Source: UBA2160 sp964588665 (lineage in GTDB: Bacteria > Chloroflexota > Dehalococcoidia > Lucifugimonadales > UBA1123). Taken from it: DNA of 46,608 nt. Positions 39,587 to 46,608 of this stretch are shown one piece after another. Under the pieces are notes generated by a model that worked only from the letters and a program-made list of their open reading frames with translations, was not told where the DNA came from and did not search any database. The translations under genes were made by a program, and so were the position numbers. The stretch's first letter is position 1. Every line of letters begins with the position of its first letter. The DNA lies in contig CAZPQQ010000020.1 in assembly GCA_964588665.1 (NCBI GenBank), positions 1-46,608 of the forward strand. The letters are read 5' to 3'.

Positions 39587-42500
39587 ATGAACTTCACATC
39601 GTTGCTCATCGCGAATCGCGGTGAGATCGCCATCCGTATTATCCGTGCTGCGGCCAGCCTTGGCTTGCGCACTGTTGCCATCTACTCGGAAGACGACGCC
39701 ACCTCTCTTCACACCCGCATGGCGGATGAAGCGCGGCCTTTGAACGGCGCCGGCATTCCACCGTACCTCGACACCGACGGGCTCATCCAAATTGCAAAAG
39801 ACGCGGGCTGCGACGCAATCCATCCCGGGTACGGTTTCCTCGCGGAGAGCGCTGAGTTCGCCCGACGCTGTGCCGAAGAAGGCATCACCTACGTCGGGCC
39901 GAGCGTGGAGAATCTCGATCTTTTCGGTGACAAAGGCAGGGCGCGCGCGGCAGCCGAGGCTGCGGATATCCCGATCATGAAAGGCATCGACGAGCCCGTG
40001 TCGGTCGAAGAAGCGCATGAGTTCTTCGCTTCGCTTGGCGCTGGCGGCGCGATGATGATCAAGGCTATCGCCGGCGGCGGTGGACGAGGGACGCGGGTCG
40101 TAACAGGCGCGGACGAAATTGATCGATCCTACAGACGCGCCCAATCCGAGGCCAAGAGAAGTTTCGGAAACGGCGACCTGTACGTGGAAGAGCTGGTTCA
40201 GAGGGCGCGCCACGTCGAGGTTCAGATACTTGGCGATACGGGCGGGACAATCGTGCACCTAGGCGAGCGCGAGTGCACCATCCAGCGGCGTCATCAGAAA
40301 GTCGTCGAGATCGCGCCAGCGCCCAACCTGTCGGACGATCTGCGCACCAGCATCATTGACGCGGCGCTTCGTTTGGCGAAGAGTGTTGGTTACACCAACC
40401 TCGGCACCTTCGAGTTTCTCGTCTACGCGAATGCGGCAAACGGCGACGACGCCTTTGCGTTCATCGAGGCCAACGCCCGCCTCCAGGTGGAGCACACGGT
40501 GACCGAGGAGGTCACCGGCGTGGACATCGTGCAGTCGCAGATTCGTCTTGCCGCGGGCGAGTCGATCGCCGACCTCGGCCTCGACCAACCCGGAATCGCC
40601 ACTCCCCGAGGTTACGCCATCCAGGTTCGCGTAAACATGGAGACCTTTGGCGAGGACGGAACAGTCAGGCCGTCGAGCGGCACCCTGACGGCGTACGAGG
40701 CCCCGGGCGGGCCGGGCGTCCGCACGGATGGCTTCTGCTACTCGGGCTACAAGACGAACCAGTCGTACGACTCGTTGCTGGCCAAGGTGATTGGCCATTC
40801 GCCGTCGTCGAAGCTGTCCGACGCGATTGCGCGGACGTCTCGTGCGTTGAGCGAGTTTCGGATCGCCGGCGTCGAGACAAACATCCCGTTCCTGCAAAAT
40901 GTTTTGAGTCATCCGGATTTCGTCGGAGGACAGGTATACACGCGGTTTGTCGACGACCACATAGCCGAGCTCATTCCCACTCAAGATCGCATGCAGCAAC
41001 AGCGCTTCATGGATTCCGTCAGCACGGCGCCCGAACCTGCACCGCCCGCGGCAAGCGCAGCGCCCGCGGCCACGGGCCTGGCCGGCGCCAACATCGACAG
41101 CCGCGACCCGTTGGCCCTGTTCAACTACGACTCACAGGTCAAAGCCGCCCAAACCACGGACGAAGCAGAATCTGAGGCTGTGTCCGCTGATTTGGAAGGA
41201 CCTAGCGGGTCGGTCGGCATGCCAGCCCCCATTCAGGGCACCATCCTGAGCATCGACGTGAGCGAAGGCGACGAGGTGCATGAGAACGACCAGCTAGTGG
41301 TGATGGAAGCCATGAAGATGGAGCATGTCATCAGCGCCGACCGCGATGGGATCGTTCGACGCGTCGCGGTTTCCGTCGGCGAGACCATCCGCCAAGGGTA
41401 CCCTCTGGTCTTCATTGAAGATGCAGAGGTCGCCGAAGTCGCAGCAACGACGGTCGAGGTCATCGACCCGGACCACATTCGTTCCGACCTCGAGGAGCTG
41501 ATTCACCGGCACTCCTATCAACAAGACGAGAACCGTCCTGAGGCCGTGGCGCGCCGCAGAAAGTGGAACCATAGGACAGCCCGAGAGAACATCGCCGACC
41601 TGTGTGACGCGGACACGTTCATGGAGTTCGGCCCTCTGGCGCACGCGGCGCAATGGTCGGGTCACGATCAAGAGTGGCTTCGCATCAACACTCCCGCCGA
41701 CGGTCTCATCTGCGGCATTGGCACCGTGAACGGCGGAATGTTCGATGACAAGGATTCGCGCGTTCTGGCAATTTCATACGACTACTCCGTGTTAGCCGGC
41801 ACCCAAGGCGGCAAAGGTCACTATAAGCAGGACCGAGTGTACGAGCTGGCGCATCGGTTCAAGTTGCCCGTGGTCCTCTTCTCCGAAGGGGGCGGCGGCC
41901 GGCCTGGCGGCGGAACCTTTGGCACTGCAGGGACCGGCGGCGGAGGCGGTGTGGGCGTCAGCACCACGACATTTACCACCTGGTCCCAATTGAGCGGCCT
42001 TGTGCCCATGGTGGGGATTACATCCGGCCGTTGTTTCGCCGGGAACACCGCCCTGTTGGCATGCTGCGACGTGATCATCGCCACCGAGGGCTCTACGGTT
42101 GCCATGGGCGGGCCCGCGATGATCGAAGGCGGCGGCCTGGGCATCTACACCCCGGAAGAGGTGGGGCCCATGTCGTTCCAAGTCCCGAACGGGGTCGTCG
42201 ACATCCTGGTGAAAGACGAAGAAGAGGCCGTCGCCGTCGGCAAGAAATACCTCTCATACTTCCAGGGCCCTGTGAAGGAATGGGAAGCGCACGACCAACG
42301 GACGTTGCGGCACGCGATACCGGAAAACCGGGTCCGCATGTACGACATGCGCGAGATCATCGAAACCATGGCTGACAAGGACTCTGTCCTGGAGATTCGC
42401 AAAGACTTCGGGATCGGAATGATCACTTCCTTCATCCGAATCGAAGGGCATCCGCTGGGCGTGATCGCCAACAATCCGGCCCATTTAGCGGGTGCCATCG

Positions 42501-43054
42501 ACAGCGACGGCGCCGACAAGGGCGCCCGTTTCTTGCAGCTATGCGATGCCTTTGACATCCCCGTGATCACGCTGATCGACTGCCCTGGCATAATGGTCGG
42601 TCCGGAGGTGGAGGAGACGGCGTTGGTCCGCCACTGCGCGCGTCTTTTCAACGCCGGAGCCAACGTTACGACCCCGATGTTTGGAGTGGTGGTCAGGAAG
42701 GCTTACGGACTTGGCGGCCAGGCGATGTGCGGCGGCGGCTCTCTTGTCCCTTTCTTCACGGTAGCCTGGCCTACCGCTGAATTCGCGGGAATGAACATCG
42801 AGGGCGGGGTCAAGCTCGGATACCGCAGGGAGTTCGCCGCCATCGATGACCCACAGGAACGTCTGAAAACGTACGACGACATGGTTGCGCGGGGTTACGA
42901 GCGGGCCAGGGCGGTGAACGCGGTGAGCAGCTTCGGCATTGACGACGTCATCGATCCGTCCGAAACTCGGCGATGGATGGTCGCTGGATTGCGCAGTCTG
43001 CCGCCGCTGCCGCCCCGCACGGGCAAGAAACACCCTTACGTCGACACATGGTAG
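39587..43054 (+). CDS. Single-chain biotin-dependent acyl-CoA carboxylase
   Basis: One 1155-residue chain carries all carboxylase parts. N-terminal biotin carboxylase: LLIANRGEIAIRIIRAA, KAIAGGGGRGTRVV (ATP grasp) and FIEANARLQVEHTVTEE. Biotin carrier domain: VVMEAMKMEHVI with the biotinylated K577. C-terminal carboxyltransferase: GGGRPGGGTFGTAGTGGGG and LIDCPGIMVGPEVE, where the acyl-CoA is carboxylated. This single-chain layout matches the long-chain acyl-CoA carboxylase (LCC) type rather than the usual two- or four-subunit enzymes. Substrate chain length cannot be read. ATG 39587 begins at the fold; the upstream frame is non-conserved. Two CoA-transferase genes follow, the first 58 bases downstream. 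Confidence 0.93.
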   Translation: MNFTSLLIANRGEIAIRIIRAAASLGLRTVAIYSEDDATSLHTRMADEARPLNGAGIPPYLDTDGLIQIAKDAGCDAIHPGYGFLAESAEFARRCAEEGITYVGPSVENLDLFGDKGRARAAAEAADIPIMKGIDEPVSVEEAHEFFASLGAGGAMMIKAIAGGGGRGTRVVTGADEIDRSYRRAQSEAKRSFGNGDLYVEELVQRARHVEVQILGDTGGTIVHLGERECTIQRRHQKVVEIAPAPNLSDDLRTSIIDAALRLAKSVGYTNLGTFEFLVYANAANGDDAFAFIEANARLQVEHTVTEEVTGVDIVQSQIRLAAGESIADLGLDQPGIATPRGYAIQVRVNMETFGEDGTVRPSSGTLTAYEAPGGPGVRTDGFCYSGYKTNQSYDSLLAKVIGHSPSSKLSDAIARTSRALSEFRIAGVETNIPFLQNVLSHPDFVGGQVYTRFVDDHIAELIPTQDRMQQQRFMDSVSTAPEPAPPAASAAPAATGLAGANIDSRDPLALFNYDSQVKAAQTTDEAESEAVSADLEGPSGSVGMPAPIQGTILSIDVSEGDEVHENDQLVVMEAMKMEHVISADRDGIVRRVAVSVGETIRQGYPLVFIEDAEVAEVAATTVEVIDPDHIRSDLEELIHRHSYQQDENRPEAVARRRKWNHRTARENIADLCDADTFMEFGPLAHAAQWSGHDQEWLRINTPADGLICGIGTVNGGMFDDKDSRVLAISYDYSVLAGTQGGKGHYKQDRVYELAHRFKLPVVLFSEGGGGRPGGGTFGTAGTGGGGGVGVSTTTFTTWSQLSGLVPMVGITSGRCFAGNTALLACCDVIIATEGSTVAMGGPAMIEGGGLGIYTPEEVGPMSFQVPNGVVDILVKDEEEAVAVGKKYLSYFQGPVKEWEAHDQRTLRHAIPENRVRMYDMREIIETMADKDSVLEIRKDFGIGMITSFIRIEGHPLGVIANNPAHLAGAIDSDGADKGARFLQLCDAFDIPVITLIDCPGIMVGPEVEETALVRHCARLFNAGANVTTPMFGVVVRKAYGLGGQAMCGGGSLVPFFTVAWPTAEFAGMNIEGGVKLGYRREFAAIDDPQERLKTYDDMVARGYERARAVNAVSSFGIDDVIDPSETRRWMVAGLRSLPPLPPRTGKKHPYVDTW

Positions 43055-43112
43055 GGCGCGGCGCTTCACGTGCGCTGAACGCCTATTCCAATACGAGGAG
43101 CAGAATCTGACC

Positions 43113-44399
43113 TTGACTCAAGAATCATTGAGTACGAACAGCCCCCGGGCGTTGGAGGGTGTCCGCGTCCTGGACATCTCGGGTCCGGCGGGCTTCTACT
43201 GCACCAAGCTCATGGCCGATCTGGGCGCGGACGTCGTTCGCATCGATCCGCCCGAGAGCGACCCCGACCATTCGCCCGGACCGTTCTTCGGAGACGAGCC
43301 GGACGAGAACCAAAGCCTCTACCGCTGGCACTTTCACACGAACAAGCGCAGCGTCGCCTTGGACATTTCGAGCGCCTCCGACCGCGAGGTGTTCGACTCT
43401 CTTTTGGCGGCGGCTGACGTCTTGGTAGATACGTTTCGCCCGTCCGAGGCGAAGACACTCGATCTGGACTCACAAACCCTGCGAGAGACCTACCCTGGGT
43501 TGGTGCACACCACGATCACGGGGTTCGGCACGGTGGGGCCATACGTCGACTACAAGGCGACCGACATCGTTGCGCAGGCGATGGGCGGACTGATGGCGCT
43601 TACCGGCTACCCCGAGGACCCGCCCAACCAGGTCGGAGGCGAGCAGGCCTACCACGTCGCCTCGTTGCATGCGGCAGTCGGCACGCTCATGGCGCTCCTG
43701 AGCCGCGATCTCGACGGCATAGGCGCCGACGTGCAGATCGCGCTCCAAGACTCGATCTCGATGGCAACGCTGCAGACCGCGAACTTCAATGCTTATACTT
43801 GGCTCGGCGTGCTTCGACACCGAACAGGCTTGAACCACGCATTCACCTCACAGTCCAAGCCATCGACGGTACGGACATTTCCGCCGACGTTGTACCAATG
43901 TCTCGACGGTTGGATCGCGTATGCACAGCATGCCGACCCGCCGCTTGCTTGGCAGCATTTCGTGGAGTGGCTCGCTGAATTCGGCGCGGAACAGGAGCTC
44001 GGCGACCCAAGGTTCAAAGACCTTGAATACCGGCGAGAAAGACAGTGGCGCATCGACATAATCCTGACCGAATTCGCAGCTCAGCACACCGCTCAAGAGT
44101 TATACCATTCGGCCCAGCGCTACATGCTGTTGTGCTCACCGGTCCAAAACGTAGAGGACCTGACGAAAGACGAGCAGCTACGCGACCGCGAGTTCTTCGT
44201 CGATGTGGAGCATCCCGAACTGGACAGGTCGTTCAAATATCCCGGAGCGCCGTACAAGCTGTCGGAGACCCCGTGGCAACTGCGAAATCGAGCTCCCTTG
44301 GTAGGCGAACACGCCCGAGAAGTCCTTGGCGACTGGCTCGGATTATCGGATGCGCAGGCGGAAGCGATGTTGGCACAGGGGGAATCGGCGAATGACTAA
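43113..44399 (+). CDS. Class III CoA transferase, catalytic Asp apparently replaced
   Basis: A 428-residue CaiB/BaiF-family CoA transferase: LEGVRVLDISGPAGFYCTKL and LGADVVRIDPPE at the start, HTNKRSVALD in the CoA region, YKATDIVAQAMGGLMALTG in the middle. The loop that normally carries the catalytic Asp (VG...AD-type motif) reads VGGEQAYHVASLHAAVG, with Tyr180 at the Asp position by my alignment. The protein may therefore be a structural partner of the next gene. TTG 43113 with GAGGAG 12 bases ahead is preferred; the longer frame is antisense to nothing conserved. It overlaps the next gene by eight bases. Confidence 0.85.
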   Translation: MTQESLSTNSPRALEGVRVLDISGPAGFYCTKLMADLGADVVRIDPPESDPDHSPGPFFGDEPDENQSLYRWHFHTNKRSVALDISSASDREVFDSLLAAADVLVDTFRPSEAKTLDLDSQTLRETYPGLVHTTITGFGTVGPYVDYKATDIVAQAMGGLMALTGYPEDPPNQVGGEQAYHVASLHAAVGTLMALLSRDLDGIGADVQIALQDSISMATLQTANFNAYTWLGVLRHRTGLNHAFTSQSKPSTVRTFPPTLYQCLDGWIAYAQHADPPLAWQHFVEWLAEFGAEQELGDPRFKDLEYRRERQWRIDIILTEFAAQHTAQELYHSAQRYMLLCSPVQNVEDLTKDEQLRDREFFVDVEHPELDRSFKYPGAPYKLSETPWQLRNRAPLVGEHAREVLGDWLGLSDAQAEAMLAQGESAND

Positions 44400-45618
44400 C
44401 GGATCCACGAACCTTCCGCTCAGGGGCATTCGAGTCGCGGACTTCTCCTGGATGATAGCCGGTCCGTTGACGACGCGGGTCATGGCCAATTTCGGAGCGG
44501 AGGTAATCCGCATCGAGTCGGCGGCGCGCTACGACACCATTCGAACCGGCGGGCCGCGTCCCGAGGGCAACACGAGCCCGAACACCGCAGGCGTGTTCAA
44601 CGACTGCAACACCTCAAAGCTGAGTTTGGCCCTCGATTTGGGATCGCCCGAGGGGCTCGACGTTGCAAAAGACATCGTGGCGGTCAGCGATGTCGTCACG
44701 AACTCCTTCCGCGGAGATCGAATGGGCCGTTGGGGGATGGCCTACGAGGACCTGATCAAGATCAAACCGGACATCATCATGCTGAGCATGCCGATGATGG
44801 GGACGACCGGCGTCCACCAGCGCTACGGCGGCAACGGCATCAACATCATCGCCGGCGCCGGGATCAGCGGCATAACCGGCTTTCCCAATCGAGCTCCAGT
44901 GGGCACGGGCTCGCTCTATCCGGACTTCGCGGGCAACCCGAACCACGCCGGGTTGGCGGTGCTGGCGGCGCTGCGACATCGCAACCGCACGGGAAAAGGG
45001 CAATTCATCGACCTCGCACAGTACGAATCAACGATCGCACTGTTGGGCACCAGCGTGCTTCAGTACACGGCCGGCGGTAGTCTCCCACCGCGTCCGGGCA
45101 ACCGCTCCAATTTTGCCGCTCCGCACGGGGTGTACAGGTGCGCCGGAGATGACCGATGGTGCGCCATCGCCGTCGAGAGCGAAGACGAATGGCGCGGACT
45201 CTGCCGGGCGATGGGAGATCCGGAGTGGACGCAAGAAAGCCGCTTCACGACCATCACGGAGCGCCGGAAGCACCACGATGACCTGGACCGGCTAATCGAA
45301 GGCTGGACCAGCGTCCGCGAACCCTACGACGTCATGAATTCGTTGCAGGCGCAAGGCGTGCCCGCGGGAGTGGTGCAGGATTCCGACGACCTGCTCAACA
45401 ACGACCCGGCGTATCGGGAGCGTCACGTTCTCGTCATGGATCACCCGGAGACCGAGCCGATGACGACCCACGGCGAGCCGATCACGATGTCGGGCGCGGA
45501 GCCTGTCGTCGAGCGCGCGCCGCTGATGGGCGAGCACACTGAGTACGTCCTCAAGGAGCTCCTCGCCGTGGACGAAGCCGACGTCGACCAACTCTACGTC
45601 GACGGCGTGCTACGGTAG
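44392..45618 (+). CDS. Class III CoA transferase, catalytic subunit
   Basis: A 408-residue CaiB/BaiF-family enzyme with LRGIRVADFSWMIAGPLTTR, FGAEVIRIESAARYD, DCNTSKLSLALDLGSPEG and the catalytic loop SLYPDFAGNPNH, where D178 forms the acyl anhydride. In the family the Asp takes CoA from one acyl-CoA and passes it to an acid. The partner gene upstream lacks this residue, so the pair probably forms one enzyme, as in heteromeric members such as SmtAB or BbsEF. The ATG overlaps the upstream stop by eight bases with GGGGGA ahead, a sign of coupled translation. Confidence 0.9.
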   Translation: MTNGSTNLPLRGIRVADFSWMIAGPLTTRVMANFGAEVIRIESAARYDTIRTGGPRPEGNTSPNTAGVFNDCNTSKLSLALDLGSPEGLDVAKDIVAVSDVVTNSFRGDRMGRWGMAYEDLIKIKPDIIMLSMPMMGTTGVHQRYGGNGINIIAGAGISGITGFPNRAPVGTGSLYPDFAGNPNHAGLAVLAALRHRNRTGKGQFIDLAQYESTIALLGTSVLQYTAGGSLPPRPGNRSNFAAPHGVYRCAGDDRWCAIAVESEDEWRGLCRAMGDPEWTQESRFTTITERRKHHDDLDRLIEGWTSVREPYDVMNSLQAQGVPAGVVQDSDDLLNNDPAYRERHVLVMDHPETEPMTTHGEPITMSGAEPVVERAPLMGEHTEYVLKELLAVDEADVDQLYVDGVLR

Positions 45619-45666
45619 GGACATTCGAAAAACAGCCGTTTGCGACTAGCCAGTAAGGGGGCCAAG

Positions 45667-46608
45667 ATGGCACTGCTACTCGACAGAGAAACGATCCGTG
45701 GACTGGTGGACATGGAGGGCGCCGTCGGCATCATTGAGCAGGCATTTGCGGAGTTAGCAGAGGGCGACGCGGTCATGCCGCCGCGCGTCGCCGAGGTCGA
45801 TCCCGAGCACAACGGGTGGTACGCGTTCATGCCCGCCCAACTAAAGAACATGGGCGCCCTGGGCATAAAGGCCGTGACCGTCTACAAAGACAACCCCTCG
45901 AAGCACGATCTTCCCAGCACATTGGCCACCATCGTGCTGCTGGACGGTGAGACGGGGCAGGCGCTGTCGGTCATGGACGGCGGGTACCTCACCGCCGTGC
46001 GAACCGGCGCGGTGACTGGCCTGGCCACGAAGCACCTGGCGCGTCAGGACGCGACCGTGGCGGGCGTGCTTGGCGCCGGAGTCCAGGCTCGGGCTCAGTT
46101 GCAAGGGATGGCCGTCGCTCGCAAGCTCGATCGCGTCCTGTGCTACTCCCAAGATCCGCCCGAGGCGCAGCAAGCGTTCGCCGGCGAGATGTCCGAATTG
46201 CTTGGTGTTCCCGTTGAAGTGGCGGAAAGCGGCCGCGCGGTGATCGAGGGCTCCGACATTCTTTCGCTGGCGACCACTGCCTCGACGCCGATCCTAGACG
46301 GCGACTGGATCAGGGGAGGCACACACATCAACGCAATCGGCTCCCACGCTCCCGGTGTTCGGGAATTGGACACCCGAAGCGTGGTCAGGTCCAAGACCGT
46401 GTGCGATCAGTTGGCCGCATGCCTGGCCGAGGCCGGTGACATACAGATCCCCATCGAAGAAGGCGCGCTCACCGCTGACGACCTATACGGCGAACTCGGC
46501 GAACTCGTCACGGGCCGAAAAAAAGGACGGGAGAACGACCAAGAGATAACCCTGTTCAAGAGCGTCGGACTCTCGATCCAAGACATCTCGATAGCTTCGT
46601 TCGTGTAC
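45667..46608 (+). CDS. Ornithine cyclodeaminase / mu-crystallin family protein, cut by window end
   Basis: The 314 residues in view (the stop lies beyond the window) match the ornithine cyclodeaminase/mu-crystallin family: MALLLDRETIRGLVDMEGAV, GIKAVTVYKDNPSKHDLPST, GGYLTAVRTGAVTGLATKHL and the NAD(P) site GVLGAGVQARAQLQG. Members are ornithine or alanine dehydrogenases, ketimine reductases or amidinases; the substrate cannot be set. An AAGGGGG ribosome site is about ten bases before the ATG. It follows the CoA transferase by 48 bases and probably belongs to the same transcript. Its role with CoA metabolism is unclear. Confidence 0.88.
   Translation, partial: MALLLDRETIRGLVDMEGAVGIIEQAFAELAEGDAVMPPRVAEVDPEHNGWYAFMPAQLKNMGALGIKAVTVYKDNPSKHDLPSTLATIVLLDGETGQALSVMDGGYLTAVRTGAVTGLATKHLARQDATVAGVLGAGVQARAQLQGMAVARKLDRVLCYSQDPPEAQQAFAGEMSELLGVPVEVAESGRAVIEGSDILSLATTASTPILDGDWIRGGTHINAIGSHAPGVRELDTRSVVRSKTVCDQLAACLAEAGDIQIPIEEGALTADDLYGELGELVTGRKKGRENDQEITLFKSVGLSIQDISIASFVY

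Overview
The window reads as a chromosomal segment of a GC-rich free-living bacterium. The gene mix suggests Chloroflexota, perhaps a Dehalococcoidia/SAR202-type lineage: an F420-type PPOX flavoprotein, a tungsten-type aldehyde ferredoxin oxidoreductase, paired class III CoA transferases next to a single-chain acyl-CoA carboxylase, and small dispersed palindromic repeats. No rRNA or phylogenetic marker tree is available, so this placement is inference. Most of the window is compact metabolic chromosome. Accessory-looking stretches lie at about 1-1.5 kb, 3.5-5.3 kb and 22.2-26.7 kb.

Left part (1-12.4 kb): an unrecognised cysteine-pair protein beside a tRNA-Leu(CAA) and its terminator; a 16-unit heptanucleotide tandem repeat; an LsrF-type aldolase/thiolase with a zinc alcohol dehydrogenase; two tiny membrane proteins between an intact F420-type PPOX gene and a decayed copy of its 3' end; a palindromic repeat pair; a GNAT acetyltransferase; an FAD oxidoreductase whose C-terminus appears frameshifted; a cupin; a DinB-like protein; a QueG-like iron-sulfur protein behind a near-consensus promoter; two SDR-type proteins and a MetF-like reductase.

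Middle (12.5-29.9 kb): a translationally coupled YhaN/SbcC-like ATPase and SbcD-like nuclease, a PrkA kinase with a terminator, a six-helix membrane protein, an aldehyde ferredoxin oxidoreductase preceded by two inverted repeats, and a group of exported proteins (an IPTL-CTERM-like beta-helix protein and two small secreted proteins). An orphan Cas4/RecB-like nuclease follows, with a divergently oriented, strongly structured candidate small RNA beside it. Then come glyA, hpf and thrC.

Right part (30-46.6 kb): folE with no ordinary start codon; a FemAB/BioF2-type acetyltransferase; a set resembling the mycothiol enzymes MshA, MshB and MshD (glycosyltransferase, PIG-L deacetylase, double GNAT) interleaved with a DUF502 membrane protein and a CpsB-type PHP phosphatase; repeat debris; an orphan receiver protein; and a metallo-beta-lactamase/double-rhodanese fusion. 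The window ends with a promoter-led operon encoding a single-chain biotin-dependent acyl-CoA carboxylase, two class III CoA transferases (one apparently lacking the catalytic Asp) and an ornithine-cyclodeaminase-family protein cut by the window edge. The last operon probably activates and carboxylates an organic acid as its CoA thioester; the substrate cannot be read from sequence.
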